A DNA stretch of 64,000 nucleotides from Streptomyces venezuelae (GCF_008642315.1 NZ_CP029192.1:4588001-4652000); one strand, 5' to 3'. Numbered from the stretch's first letter, positions 8,968 to 17,530 are shown. Program-made: numbers and translations. Notes: generated from the letters alone by a model not told the origin.

Positions 8968-10599
8968 GTGAGCACCGAGAACGAGGGCAACGAGGTACCC
9001 CAGGCCCCGTCCGCGCCCCCCGCGCCGGTGGACGCTCCCGCTGTTCCCGCAGACTCCGCCGCCTCCACCGCCCCCACTGCCGCCACCGACTCCGCCGGGC
9101 AGCAGGGGCACGAGGGGGCGCCTTCTGCTCCCGCGCACGCCCCCTCCGAGGCGGCGTCCGGTCAGACTGCGGGCCATGCTCCTCAGGCGGCTCCTCCGGA
9201 GGGGGCGCCTTACGGCTCCGCGCAGGGCACTCCGCACGGAGCGCCGCACGGGGCTGCCCCCCATGACACGCTCCACGGCACATACCCCGGCATCCACTCC
9301 GGCACCCACCAGGGTGCTCATCACGGCGCTCCGCAGGCCGGCCCGCAGGCCGCTTCCGGCGCCGGGAACTGGCCTCCGCCGCAGCCGCCCGCCATGCCCT
9401 CGTACGCGACGGGCGGTGGCTCCGGTTCGGGCTGGGGCGCCTCGTACCACCCGCAGGAGCCGAAGCCCGGCGGCCGGCGCGGCGGCTTGGTCGCCGCGGT
9501 GCTCGCGGCCGCCCTGCTCGCGGGCGGCATCGGCGGAGGTGTCGGCTACTGGGCGGCCGAGCGCGGCGACAGCGACACGAATTCGACCACGGTCTCCGCG
9601 CCCGACACGCCCGCCGACCTGAAGCGCGAGCCCGGCTCGGTCTCCGACATCGCGAACAAGGCCCTGCCCAGCGTCGTGACCATCGAGGCGCAGAGCGGCG
9701 GCGGCGAGGGCGGCACGGGCACCGGCTTCGTCTACGACACGCAGGGCCACATCCTCACCAACAACCACGTGGTGGCGTCGGCGGCCGAGGGCGGCAAGCT
9801 CCAGGTGACGTTCTCGAACGGCAAGAAGTACGCCGCGGAGGTCATCGGCCGCGCCGAGGGGTACGACGTCGCGGTCATCAAGCTCAAGAACGCCCCGTCC
9901 GGCCTGCAGCCGCTCAAGCTCGGCAACTCCGACCGCGTGGCCGTCGGCGACTCGACCATCGCCATCGGCGCGCCCTTCGGTCTCTCGAACACGGTCACCA
10001 CCGGCATCATCAGCGCGAAGAACCGCCCGGTGACCTCCAGCGACGGCGGGCAGAGCGGCAAGAGTTCGTACATGAGCGCGCTGCAGACCGACGCCTCGAT
10101 CAACCCCGGCAACTCCGGCGGCCCGCTCCTGGATTCGCGCGGCGCGGTCATCGGCATCAACTCCGCGATCAAGCCCGCGGAGAGCGGTGGCGGCCTGGGC
10201 GGCCAGGGACAGTCCGGCTCCATCGGCCTCGGCTTCGCGATCCCGGTGAACCAGGCCAAGCAGGTCGCCCAGCAGCTGATCAAGACCGGCCAGCCGGTCT
10301 ACCCCGTCATCGGCGCGTCGGTCTCCCTCCAGCAGGAGGGCGCGAACGGCGCGACGATCTCACGGGAGGCCGTGAGCGGTTCGGAACCCATCACTCCGAA
10401 CGGTCCGGCGGACAAGGCGGGCCTGAAGCCCGGCGACGTCATCACGAAGCTGGACGACATGGTGATCGACAGCGGCCCGACCCTGATCGGCCAGATCTGG
10501 ACCCACAAGCCCGGCGACAAGGTCAAGATCACATACGAGCGCGACGGCAAGGAGCGCACGGCCGACGTGACGCTGGGCCAGCGCAAGGGCGACAGCTGA
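8968..10599 (+). CDS. Membrane-anchored HtrA/DegP-like serine protease with PDZ domain
   Basis: The 543-residue protein starts with ~165 residues of low-complexity Ala/Pro/His/Gly sequence, probably cytoplasmic. One membrane segment (GGLVAAVLAAALLAGGIGGG, near residue 175) follows, then an extracytoplasmic trypsin-like domain with catalytic His267 (TNNHVV), Asp300 (YDVAVIKL) and Ser383 (NPGNSGGP). A PDZ domain occupies residues ~450-535 (GPADKAGLKPGDVITKLDD). It is expected to act in envelope protein quality control. The GTG start has GAGGAG upstream. The gene ends 62 bp before tRNA-Ser. Confidence 0.92.
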   Translation: MSTENEGNEVPQAPSAPPAPVDAPAVPADSAASTAPTAATDSAGQQGHEGAPSAPAHAPSEAASGQTAGHAPQAAPPEGAPYGSAQGTPHGAPHGAAPHDTLHGTYPGIHSGTHQGAHHGAPQAGPQAASGAGNWPPPQPPAMPSYATGGGSGSGWGASYHPQEPKPGGRRGGLVAAVLAAALLAGGIGGGVGYWAAERGDSDTNSTTVSAPDTPADLKREPGSVSDIANKALPSVVTIEAQSGGGEGGTGTGFVYDTQGHILTNNHVVASAAEGGKLQVTFSNGKKYAAEVIGRAEGYDVAVIKLKNAPSGLQPLKLGNSDRVAVGDSTIAIGAPFGLSNTVTTGIISAKNRPVTSSDGGQSGKSSYMSALQTDASINPGNSGGPLLDSRGAVIGINSAIKPAESGGGLGGQGQSGSIGLGFAIPVNQAKQVAQQLIKTGQPVYPVIGASVSLQQEGANGATISREAVSGSEPITPNGPADKAGLKPGDVITKLDDMVIDSGPTLIGQIWTHKPGDKVKITYERDGKERTADVTLGQRKGDS

Positions 10600-10661
10600 C
10601 CCGCTAGTCTTGTCCCCGCGCCGTCCGATTCCGGACGTCTTTCCGGTGGACGGCGGCGCGG

Positions 10662-10746
10662 GGTGGGTTGCCCGAGCGGCCTAAGGGAACGGTCTTGAAA
10701 ACCGTCGTGGTTCACGCCACCGTGGGTTCAAATCCCACACCCACCG
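10662..10746 (+). tRNA. tRNA-Ser (anticodon TGA)
   Basis: An 85-nt cloverleaf with the long variable arm of serine tRNAs. The acceptor stem pairs 10662-10668 with 10739-10745, the anticodon loop reads CT-TGA-AA, and the T arm contains GGTTCAAATCC. The 3' half is the attachment site of the first integrative element and is duplicated at 18811-18865. Confidence 0.95.
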
Positions 10747-10747
10747 C
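10693..10747. repeat. Attachment site attL, element 1
   Basis: These 55 bp, from the anticodon stem to just past the tRNA-Ser discriminator base, recur exactly at 18811-18865. With a one-base offset the similarity continues for nine more bases (GCAGGTCAG) on both sides. Confidence 0.9.
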
Positions 10748-10772
10748 GCAGGTCAGAAGCTATGCAGGTCAG

Positions 10773-10804
10773 AAGGGGTGCCACTCTCCGGAGCGGCACC
10801 CCTT
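10773..10804 (+). terminator. Terminator after tRNA-Ser
   Basis: A 10-bp stem (10773-10782 with 10795-10804) with a 12-nt loop lies just inside the element. It replaces the tRNA's original terminator, which is now at 18892-18920. Confidence 0.7.
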
Positions 10805-10862
10805 CCGCATGGACCCTGTCTCACCCTTTCTCGCCCATATCCCAGCGTTGACCAGTACGTAT

Positions 10863-10879
10863 GGGCCATCTGTGGGCCA
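10863..10879. promoter_or_regulatory. Likely integrase arm-type site, left end of element 1
   Basis: GGGCCATCTGTGGGCCA contains the direct repeat GGGCCA twice, 11 bp apart. A copy with one mismatch lies at 18722-18738 near the other end of the element. The pairing near both att sites suggests integrase arm binding. Confidence 0.5.
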
Positions 10880-10882
10880 GGG

Positions 10883-11422
10883 TCAGGACTCTTCCCCTTC
10901 GTCGAGCGCGCGGGAGATGAGGTCGTTGGAGTTCTGCTGACCGCCCTTAAGGATCTCCGCCGGGGGCTCCTCGACTGCGTGGCGCGGGACCCAGGTGCCG
11001 TCCGGCCCTCGAACTGCGCGAAATGCCCACTGATAGAGCGCGTCACGCAGCACTGAGGGGTGGGGCGCCCCCCGCTTGCTTGTAACGAGCGCGGGTGTCA
11101 CGACCGCGAGGGATTCCGCGATGCTCGCCCGGTGCTTGGCGGCGGCGCGCGGCCACTTCATGAGTACATACTCCGTCACGTGCTCGTACCACGACGGAGA
11201 GGTCAGAGCCATCAACTCACGTGCAGGCAGGCCCGTTTCCTCGTCGAACTGCTGCTGATCCCGCAGGGCCGCCATCAACTCGGCCCGGCGCCCATCTGCC
11301 TGCGGCTTCAGCTTGAAACTGCGGGAGTGGGGTCGCTCGCCAACCCTCCAGCGCAGTTCCCACGGCTTGGGACGGCCGGCGCGCTTGCGGATGGACCAGA
11401 TATCGACGTCATACGTGAGCAT
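10883..11422 (-). pseudogene. Tyrosine integrase remnant with the catalytic core deleted
   Basis: The 179-residue ORF begins like a normal actinomycete tyrosine integrase (IWSIRKRAGRPKPWELRWRV, then an SPSWYEHVTEYVLMKWP core-binding segment) but stops where the catalytic domain should follow. None of the R/H/R/H/Y residues is present. After VEEPPAEIL the frame passes directly into a ~20-residue tail rich in Asn, Asp and Glu (QQNSNDLISRALDEGEES) that resembles the usual C-terminus of such integrases. An in-frame internal deletion of more than 200 codons is therefore likely. A full-length relative of this type is normally >400 residues. It could still bind DNA. Confidence 0.75.
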
Positions 11423-11482
11423 GTCTCTCCAGACGTGACGAGGGGCCCGCGCTCAGCGCGGGCCCCGGTGAAGCGGTTTGAT

Positions 11483-11671
11483 CTATGCGGCGTGCTGCTC
11501 GCAGCGCTCCCACCAGGCATCAAGGTCGGCGCGGCTGACGCGGACTTGGCCGTTGGGGAGTTTGCGGAGGCGGGGGGCTTGGCCGCGGGCGCGCATGCGG
11601 TAGAAGGCGGCGCGGCTCATCTTGATCTCTGCGAGGACTTCGGGGAGCTTGAGCATCTGAGGGCGTGCCAC
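11483..11671 (-). CDS. xis: Excisionase-like small HTH protein
   Basis: This 62-residue protein has a MerR/excisionase-type winged helix: LKLPEVLAEIKMSRAAFYRM, then RGQAPRLRKLPNGQVRVSRA and DLDAWW. It would bind near the att sites to direct excision. The GTG start at 11671 has GAAGGAG six bases upstream; a longer ATG start is less likely. It lies just upstream of the integrase remnant in the same direction, the usual xis-int order. Confidence 0.8.
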   Translation of the reverse strand: MARPQMLKLPEVLAEIKMSRAAFYRMRARGQAPRLRKLPNGQVRVSRADLDAWWERCEQHAA

Positions 11672-11740
11672 AGTCGACTCCTTCGAGGCTCTGGTCATGG
11701 CGGGCTGGCACCTGTCCGAGGTTCGGATTTCTGCGTCACA

Positions 11741-11937
11741 GCGTCACCTGCGTCATCCAGGGTCCTGACCTGGGGGAATCCGTGACACAGCACGGCGGGG
11801 GTGCGTCACTGCCGCGTCACCTGCGTCACGGTGGCGTGACGCAGGTGACGCACGATGACGCAGACGGATCGGCTCTGCGTCACGCTCCTTCCGGCTGTTC
11901 AGGGGCCGTGTTCTGTCGCGCGTGACGCAGGTGACGC
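11741..11937. repeat. Iteron-like repeat array (TGCGTCAC units), candidate origin or operator
   Basis: The 15-16-mer GCGTCACCTGCGTCAC occurs at 11741-11755 and 11814-11829 on the + strand, and inverted at 11836-11851 and 11922-11937. The middle two form a perfect 16-bp inverted repeat around a 6-nt loop. Extra TGCGTCA half-sites fill the spaces. Placed between xis and the replication ATPase, this fits a plasmid-like replication origin or an operator of the element. Confidence 0.65.
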
Positions 11938-12120
11938 AGCGTTCCCCTACTTAGGAAAAAAGAGGGGGTGGTGTCTGTTGTTGTGCGCGGCTCAGAGCGC
12001 GAAGAAGGAGCCGCTGCGCGGCACGTCCTTCGGGCGGTGCTGCGCACCGAACAGCAAGAGGAGCACCCATCGCCGCGTCGGCCCGGGTGTTCTTCTTGCT
12101 GTTGTGCGGTGACCTCGCGT
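11938..12120. other. Non-coding stretch after the replication ATPase
   Basis: No gene is supported here. There is an A-run and an imperfect long hairpin (GAGGAGCACCC near 12058 facing GGGTGTTCTTC near 12088) that may terminate the leftward ATPase gene. Confidence 0.4.
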
Positions 12121-13003
12121 TCAGAACGCGGCCCCCTGTTGCGGCCCGGGTGCCGGCGCGGGTTCGGTGAGCTCGATGTAGCGGGCCTCGCGGGTGCGTC
12201 CCCAGTCCACGACCAGGCCGCGGGCGGCGAGGGTGGGCTGCAGGCGCTTGAGCCGGTCGGAGAGGACCTTGCCGGTGGTCGGCCACCCCTTGGGCAGTGG
12301 GCGGCAGTCCTCGCCGCTGTAGAGCCGGGTGAGGAGGTGCAGCCACTCTGCGGACGCCATCCGTTCCTGTGCCCCGGGTTGCATGCCGGCCGCGTACTGG
12401 AGCACGGTCTGCGCGAGCAGGTCGCCCTCGATGACGTCGTCGTTGAGGTCGTCCAGCCCGGCCCGGTAGGCCGCCAGCGCCCCGAGGCCCATCGCCGCGT
12501 CGAGCTGCGCGCACAGGTGGGCGAAGTCCGCCATCCGCAGGTCGGTTGGCGTCTCGGCGGTGGCGGCGCGGGCCGTGACGGTCAGGTCCAGCAGGGAGCC
12601 GAGCATGACGGGCAGGGCTTCGGCGTACTCCGCCCACAGCTCCGCTTCAGTGCGCCGCACCTTCGGGCGTTCCAGGCGGAGCGGGAGGAGGCGTTCGGCG
12701 AGGTCGGGGCGGATGACGCCGACGTCGATGCCGGTCAGGAGCAGGGGGCGGCGGTAGCGGGCGCGGAAGACGTCTCCGTCGGTGAACAGGGCGCGCTTGA
12801 CGCTCTCGGCTCCGGTGACGATGCAGCACATGGCGTCGGACAGGTCCGGGGTCATGTGGGAGAGGTTGTCCAGCGCCGTGACCCATCCCGCGGCCACGGC
12901 CGCGATCAGGTTGTCCTCGTCCTTCGGGGCGCGACGCAGGTCCCCCGTCATGCCCTCGATGAGCCGGATCAGCATCCGCCCGCCGGTGGACTTCCCCGCG
13001 CCC
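12121..13003 (-). pseudogene. Truncated replication ATPase of prim-pol/helicase type (C-terminal part)
   Basis: The C-terminal ~295 residues match the ATPase of phage/AICE prim-pol replication proteins: Walker A GAGKSTGG, then RRAPKDEDNLIAAVAAGWV and ALDNLSHMTPDLSDAMC (Walker B/sensor region), and TGIDVGVIRPDLAERLLPL. Upstream of Walker A the frame stays open but the sequence changes character and is the reverse strand of a GntR regulator fragment. The N-terminal primase/polymerase part is missing. The gene was probably cut by a deletion whose junction is near 13001-13010. Confidence 0.75.
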
Positions 13004-13215
13004 TGGAAGAAGGGTTGGTCGAAGGCCGCACGGGAAGCGGCACCTACGTCCGTGACCCCGCTCCCGGCGAGCAGGCGCCCCGTGAGGCCGCTCAGCGCCT
13101 GACCGAGCTGCAAGCCGAGGTCGCGCGCGTCTCGACCGAACTGGCCGGCCTTGTCGAGCGCGTCAAGCAGCTTGAAGCGGTCGTGGGTCCCGCCAACGAG
13201 GAGCCCGGCGCTTAG
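13001..13215 (+). pseudogene. 3' fragment of a GntR-family regulator
   Basis: Reading rightward, the frame gives ALEEGLVEGRTGSGTYVRD, the wing of a GntR DNA-binding domain, followed by a coiled coil (RLTELQAEVARVSTELAGL) and a TAG at 13213-13215. The intact GntR regulator of element 2 has the same layout (RDEGLIYTIHGRGSFVAD, then a coiled coil). The first helices and start codon are missing, so this is a remnant that ends in the antisense of the ATPase fragment. No other ORF explains it. Confidence 0.7.
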
Positions 13216-13368
13216 CGTCTCTCGGGGTGTGTCCGCCATCATGCTCATAGCGTGTCCCGGCGAGCGCTCCGTGAGTACGTACTCTCGCCGCCCCCGCACC
13301 GAACTAATCCGAACTTTCGCCGTTTAGCTGGGTGTTGGCGGATCGTCAGGGGCTGTAAGACTGGCCCC

Positions 13369-14154
13369 ATGGCTGAACTGAACGGGAAACCCGTCACCCT
13401 CGACGAACTCCAGAGCCTTGCCCTCACCAACTACGGCCACTTCACCTCCATGCGCATGGAGGACGGCACGATTCGTGGCCTGTCGCTTCACCTCGATCGG
13501 TTGGTTCGGGACTGCCGCATCGTCTTCGGGGTGGAGTTGGACCGCGAGCGGACGCTGAGCTACATCCGTAAGGCAGCGGAAGGCGTCACCGGGATTGCCG
13601 GTCTCCGAGTCACGGTTTTCGACCCTGGGATCGACATGGGGCGTCCCAGTGATGCCAAGGACCCCCATGTTCTCGTGAACTTGCGGCCGGCGGGCGCCAT
13701 GCCCCCGCTCCCGCTTACCGCCAAGTCCTTCACCTTCACCCGGGACAGTGCGGTGGTGAAGCACATCGGTCTTCACTCGCAGCTCCGGATTCGGCGTGAT
13801 GCACAGCTCGCCGGTTTTGACGATGCGGTGTTCGTCGAGCCGGACGGTCGCGTCTCTGAGGGCGGCACGTGGAACCTGGGCTTCGTCGACCAGGACGGGA
13901 CTGTCACGTGGCCGGACGCCCCTGTCCTCCCCGGTACGACGATGCTCCTCCTCCAAAGCTTGGACGCTCCCAGGCAGGTCACAGCCTCGGTACAGCTCGC
14001 CGACCTTCCCAACATGGCCGCGGCTTTTGCCACGAACACAACGATCGGCGTGCGCTCCGTGAGCGTGATCGACGACGTGCAGTTCCCGCAGGATCACCCC
14101 GTGCTCGAAGCGCTGCGCGTCGGATACGTCGGAATTTCCGGCGACCGACTGTAG
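13369..14154 (+). CDS. Aminotransferase class IV family protein
   Basis: The 261-residue protein has the fold-type IV PLP enzyme pattern (aminodeoxychorismate lyase / branched-chain aminotransferase family). The probable PLP lysine lies in VVKHIGLHSQLRIRRDAQLA, and the later segment SEGGTWNLGFV corresponds to the cofactor-binding Glu loop. The N-terminal part contains GHFTSMRMEDG and LHLDRLVRDC, as in class IV enzymes. Reaction and substrate are not identifiable. The ATG at 13369 is chosen because upstream codons are poor. It lies just right of the deletion junction and seems intact. Confidence 0.75.
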   Translation: MAELNGKPVTLDELQSLALTNYGHFTSMRMEDGTIRGLSLHLDRLVRDCRIVFGVELDRERTLSYIRKAAEGVTGIAGLRVTVFDPGIDMGRPSDAKDPHVLVNLRPAGAMPPLPLTAKSFTFTRDSAVVKHIGLHSQLRIRRDAQLAGFDDAVFVEPDGRVSEGGTWNLGFVDQDGTVTWPDAPVLPGTTMLLLQSLDAPRQVTASVQLADLPNMAAAFATNTTIGVRSVSVIDDVQFPQDHPVLEALRVGYVGISGDRL

Positions 14155-14202
14155 GCGCGATCCGCTACCCGTTGGGGCAGCGATTCACGACAGAGGTAGC
14201 CC

Positions 14203-15141
14203 ATGCCACTCGTTACGAAATGGACCGGCCGTGAAGTTAAGGCACTGCGTGAAGCTGTACGGATGAGCCTCATGGAGTTCGCCGAGAGACTCGGGGTGTC
14301 CGACCGGATCGTGTCGCGGTGGGAAGCTGACGGCGAGCGAGCCACCCTGCGCATGGTGAATCAGGCGGCCTTGGACACCTTGCTAGCCAAAGCCGACCAG
14401 GACGCCCAGGGACGCTTCGTCGGCATCCTCGCGGCGGATGACATACCCACCCAAGCGGTCATCGATCCTGACGAAGGCCAGACGAGCAGTGGCGAGTACG
14501 TGAAGCATCCCGGAGACGGAAAGCTCATGGCGCGCGTGCCCGAAGGAATCTTCTCATCTGGTGAGGACGACGAACCGCTGTGGGTGGATGAATTCCACAT
14601 CGACACCTTCCCGACCACGAACGCCGATTACGCGCGATTCTGTGCGGCTACTCGGCACCCGGTGCCGGAGCACTGGGAGAACGGTCGGTGTCCGCGTGAA
14701 CTGTACGACCATCCGGTTGTGCACGTGACTTGGCGCGACGCGAGCGCGTACGCGACGTGGGCAGGGAAGTCTCTGCCGACAGCCGAGCAGTGGGAGAAGG
14801 CGGCGCGTGGGACATCCGGCCGTACCTTCCCATGAGGCGACCAGAAGACTGCTGCAAAATGCAATGTCCGCGAGACTGGGGCGGAGCGCACGACGTCCGT
14901 ATCTCGGTACCACAGCGGAGTTTCTCCATACGGGGTTTACGACATGGTGGGCAATGTGTGGGAGTGGCTTTCGACGCCGACAACGCCCGGTCGTTACGAA
15001 CTCCGTGGAAGTGCCTTCACGAGCCCTCTGTTTCGGGGAGTGCCAGCGGTTCCCAATGACGCGAACGACACGATGCACGACGACGACACTGGATTCCGTT
15101 GCATAGCGACACCGGAGCAGATGGAGCCGCGCAAGCGGTGA
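14203..15141 (+). pseudogene. XRE-type HTH plus formylglycine-generating-enzyme-like (FGE/SUMF1) gene with an in-frame TGA
   Basis: Codons 1-50 encode an XRE-type HTH (LREAVRMSLMEFAERLGVSD). From residue ~105 an FGE-sulfatase domain follows (VPEGIFSSGEDDEPLWVDEF, NADYARFC, VTWRDASAYATWAGKSLPTA). Translation stops at TGA 14833-14835, codon 211, inside TFP-stop-GDQ, where the family has a conserved Trp (FPWGD). The same frame continues without shift through CNVRETG, YDMVGNVWEWL and DTGFRC to a TAG or TGA-type end at 15141. One TGG-to-TGA change explains it. The intact protein would have 312 residues. Confidence 0.85.
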
Positions 15142-15215
15142 GTGGATTTGCCTCCTGCTCTGTCGAACGTACCTGCGCCTGGCCCTGACGAAGTCGTCCG
15201 CAATAAGGGGTAAGC

Positions 15216-16544
15216 ATGCACGCAAGTTCAGCCGCTTGGGACGTCCCATGGAAAACTGTAAAGGGAAAAATGCTGGAGGAGCTCCTATTTGAGCTCCTAG
15301 GTGCCATGGGTGGAGTCGATGTAACTTGGCGAACCGGTGGGACCGGGGACGGAGCTGCTGATGGAGGGCGCGACATCGAAGTTAGCTTCCTGCATCCAAC
15401 TCCCGACGGCGACGTAGACCGAGAAAAATGGTGGGTCGAAGTTAAAGGGCGATCGAAATCCGTAGAGCCCCTCGCCGTAAAGTCTGCCGTCCTCAATGCG
15501 GCAGGAAATGATGACGTGGACGTTTTGGTAGTTGCGTCGAATAGTGACTACACGAACCCGACTCGCGACTGGGTCAAGGAATGGCAGCGCACGCACAGGC
15601 GTCCGCGGGTGCGTCTCTGGGATAAAAACGTTCTAGACAAGCTCGTTCGTGATAATCCGGTGATTTCCGCACGAGTGATCCCTGAAATCATTCAAGGGAA
15701 AGAGCGGCTCTCCCTACTGGTTGAGCAATTCGAACATGTCGGTCGGATGCCGCTAGAAGAGGATCTTTCCTACTTCTGGGAGAACCAGCAATGGGTGACG
15801 GAGGCTCGAGAAGTCGCATGCCTAACCTACGCGGAAGTTGTTCTCGGTGACCTGGCGGAACGTCCTTGGGCCGCCATCATCCATGATTCAAAAGCTATAG
15901 ATGCGGCTGTGCAGGCACTCGTCGGCCTACCAATGGTGATGCTTAGAACGAAAGTTCTTGCAGACGCCAAGGCGACAGCGACGAGCGCCTACCTCATGCA
16001 ATGGGCGCTGCCACTCTTGCCAGCAAACTTCGTGAGAAAGCTTTTGTACAACCCATTCGAATACCTTGACGGAGACTGGGAGAAATTCTCACGATCGTCG
16101 GATGGTTGGCGGCAAAGCTTCCTGCGCCCCATGTGGAGCTATCTAAAAAGTGAGCTCTTGGACGCCTGCTCGCAGGACTGTGTGCGAATGTCGGTTGATC
16201 CCGGAGTGGTTCTGAAGGATACTCCCAGAGGGCCTCGATACTGGCGCCGTTTCAATCCTGAACTTCCAGCCCTAGACGGCAGGAGTCTAATCCTTGAGCA
16301 ACATGGCCAGCCGTGTGCGGTGGGTTTCGACCTAGCCGCTCGATCGTGCCCTTTGTTCGAGAGCGAGCGCGATGAAGACGCCGAGGTGACGATTAGGGAG
16401 ATCGAAGAGGTTGCCCAGACCATCTGTTACCGTCGCGATAGGCCCGATGGCAGGTTCTCTGAGCTATCAGCAAACGGCCCACTAAATCGCCGCATAGATC
16501 AAATGCTAGACGAAATAATGGAATCGCCAGAAGACTACCTGTAG
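15216..16544 (+). CDS. Mrr-like restriction endonuclease-fold protein with unknown C-terminal domain
   Basis: In this 442-residue protein the first ~120 residues carry a PD-(D/E)XK-type nuclease pattern: GKMLEELLFELLGAMG, then GGRDIEV (Asp) and WWVEVKGRS (E-x-K), followed by AVLNAAGNDDVDVLVVASNS. This resembles Mrr-type enzymes acting on DNA. The remaining ~300 residues match nothing I know and contain many Trp and acidic residues. Base composition is clearly lower in G+C than the flanks, pointing to transfer. It precedes the DUF3800 and retron RT genes by 183 bp in the same direction, so it may be part of one defence cassette. Confidence 0.7.
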   Translation: MHASSAAWDVPWKTVKGKMLEELLFELLGAMGGVDVTWRTGGTGDGAADGGRDIEVSFLHPTPDGDVDREKWWVEVKGRSKSVEPLAVKSAVLNAAGNDDVDVLVVASNSDYTNPTRDWVKEWQRTHRRPRVRLWDKNVLDKLVRDNPVISARVIPEIIQGKERLSLLVEQFEHVGRMPLEEDLSYFWENQQWVTEAREVACLTYAEVVLGDLAERPWAAIIHDSKAIDAAVQALVGLPMVMLRTKVLADAKATATSAYLMQWALPLLPANFVRKLLYNPFEYLDGDWEKFSRSSDGWRQSFLRPMWSYLKSELLDACSQDCVRMSVDPGVVLKDTPRGPRYWRRFNPELPALDGRSLILEQHGQPCAVGFDLAARSCPLFESERDEDAEVTIREIEEVAQTICYRRDRPDGRFSELSANGPLNRRIDQMLDEIMESPEDYL

Positions 16545-16727
16545 CGTGGCGCAGGCTACTGAGCTGAGCCGACACTGCCCTCAAGCAGAGGAGCTGACGC
16601 CGTCGCAGCGCACCCTAGGGGTTGTCCCGTACCCGATGAGGGTGCAACTCTCGCGGCTGTCAATACCAGCGCGACGACGCGGACGGCTTGGCGGCCTTGC
16701 GGTAGGCCTCACGAAAGGCTCTTTGCG
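16545..16727. other. Spacer between nuclease and DUF3800 genes with a stem-loop
   Basis: No ORF is supported in this 183-bp spacer. GCACCCT at 16610-16616 pairs with AGGGTGC at 16639-16645. It could be a terminator, or a second possible place for the retron RNA; the site before the RT is favoured. Confidence 0.4.
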
Positions 16728-17429
16728 GTGAAGCTATTTATGGACGAGTCAGGAAACGGGAATACCTACCAGCCGCTGATCGTCGGCGCGGTTGAACTCG
16801 GTGAAGATGCAGATGACATAGAGGGAAAGATTCGAGATCTGCATAAAAGGCTATCTGCGAAGAGTAGCCTGGCCGGACTTCCCAGCTTCGAAGAGTTTCG
16901 CAAGAACGGTTTTCACAGCTCAACCGATCCGCTAGAAGTCTCCGGTCCATTTCTAGAGCTCATGCGGACCATCTTCTTTCGATCATACATGGTCGTAACC
17001 GATCGAACGGGTGTCCCTAGCAGCACGGAATCCGGGGCGATCGAGTCCATGTATGTGAAATTGCTGAGTGATCTATTGATCCGTCATCGCCACGAATCTG
17101 AGTTGCTTTGCTACATAGAGCAGAGCGAGGGTATGGCTGCAATTATTCGCCGACTTCCCGATAACGTCGCCAGGCAGGCCTGCAAAACGATCGGCAAGGT
17201 CACACCATTGCCGCAGATGAAGATCACAATGGTCGCCAAGAGCGACTACATGTCTACGGCCATCATCGACTATGCCATGGCAGCAGTAAGTAGATGGCTC
17301 CAAGCGAGCTGCACCACAAAAACGAAAGACTGGGCCTATAGGGCATTCCGCGAGATCGAGCCGTCCATTTCTATGCTCTATTCATTCGAGCTCGGTCGCA
17401 TCTCCAGCCGGAAGGACCCACTTCATTGA
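16728..17429 (+). CDS. DUF3800 domain protein, likely retron accessory/effector
   Basis: The 233-residue protein starts with the DUF3800 signature (KLFMDESGN) and keeps the second conserved part, ending in an Asp-containing helix (YMSTAIIDYAMAAVSRWL) like the QLADYVA motif of the family. DUF3800 proteins are thought to be RNase H-like nucleases and occur in defence systems. As I recall the published retron classification, one retron type carries a DUF3800 protein beside the RT. Here it lies 126 bp upstream of a retron RT. The start is GTG at 16728. G+C is lower than the chromosome. Confidence 0.75.
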   Translation: MKLFMDESGNGNTYQPLIVGAVELGEDADDIEGKIRDLHKRLSAKSSLAGLPSFEEFRKNGFHSSTDPLEVSGPFLELMRTIFFRSYMVVTDRTGVPSSTESGAIESMYVKLLSDLLIRHRHESELLCYIEQSEGMAAIIRRLPDNVARQACKTIGKVTPLPQMKITMVAKSDYMSTAIIDYAMAAVSRWLQASCTTKTKDWAYRAFREIEPSISMLYSFELGRISSRKDPLH

Positions 17430-17449
17430 AGTATGATATAATCGCGGGC

Positions 17450-17530
17450 GAGGTAGGGTCGCGGTCAACATTGTACGCGAGTTCGCGTGCGTTGCATGAT
17501 AGTCCTTGCATGGGAGTGCGGCCCTACCTC
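17450..17530 (+). ncRNA. Candidate retron msr-msd RNA (or terminator) upstream of the RT
   Basis: GAGGTAGGG (17450-17458) pairs perfectly with CCCTACCTC (17522-17530), which is followed by five Ts. Inside is a 7-bp stem (17473-17479 with 17484-17490, loop AGTT) and a direct repeat TTGCATG (17492-17498, 17506-17512). Outer complementary arms around inner hairpins directly before the RT is the layout of a retron RNA (a1/a2 arms). At ~81 nt it would be short, and a simple terminator after the DUF3800 gene is the alternative. Confidence 0.45.

Noticed and set aside
12121..13299. A single intact 392-residue ATPase gene
   Set aside because: The first ~95 codons are the reverse strand of a GntR fragment; only the part from Walker A on has family similarity.
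14833..14835. TGA as selenocysteine in the FGE-like protein
   Set aside because: The family has Trp at this place and a one-base TGG-to-TGA change explains it; no SECIS-like element is evident.
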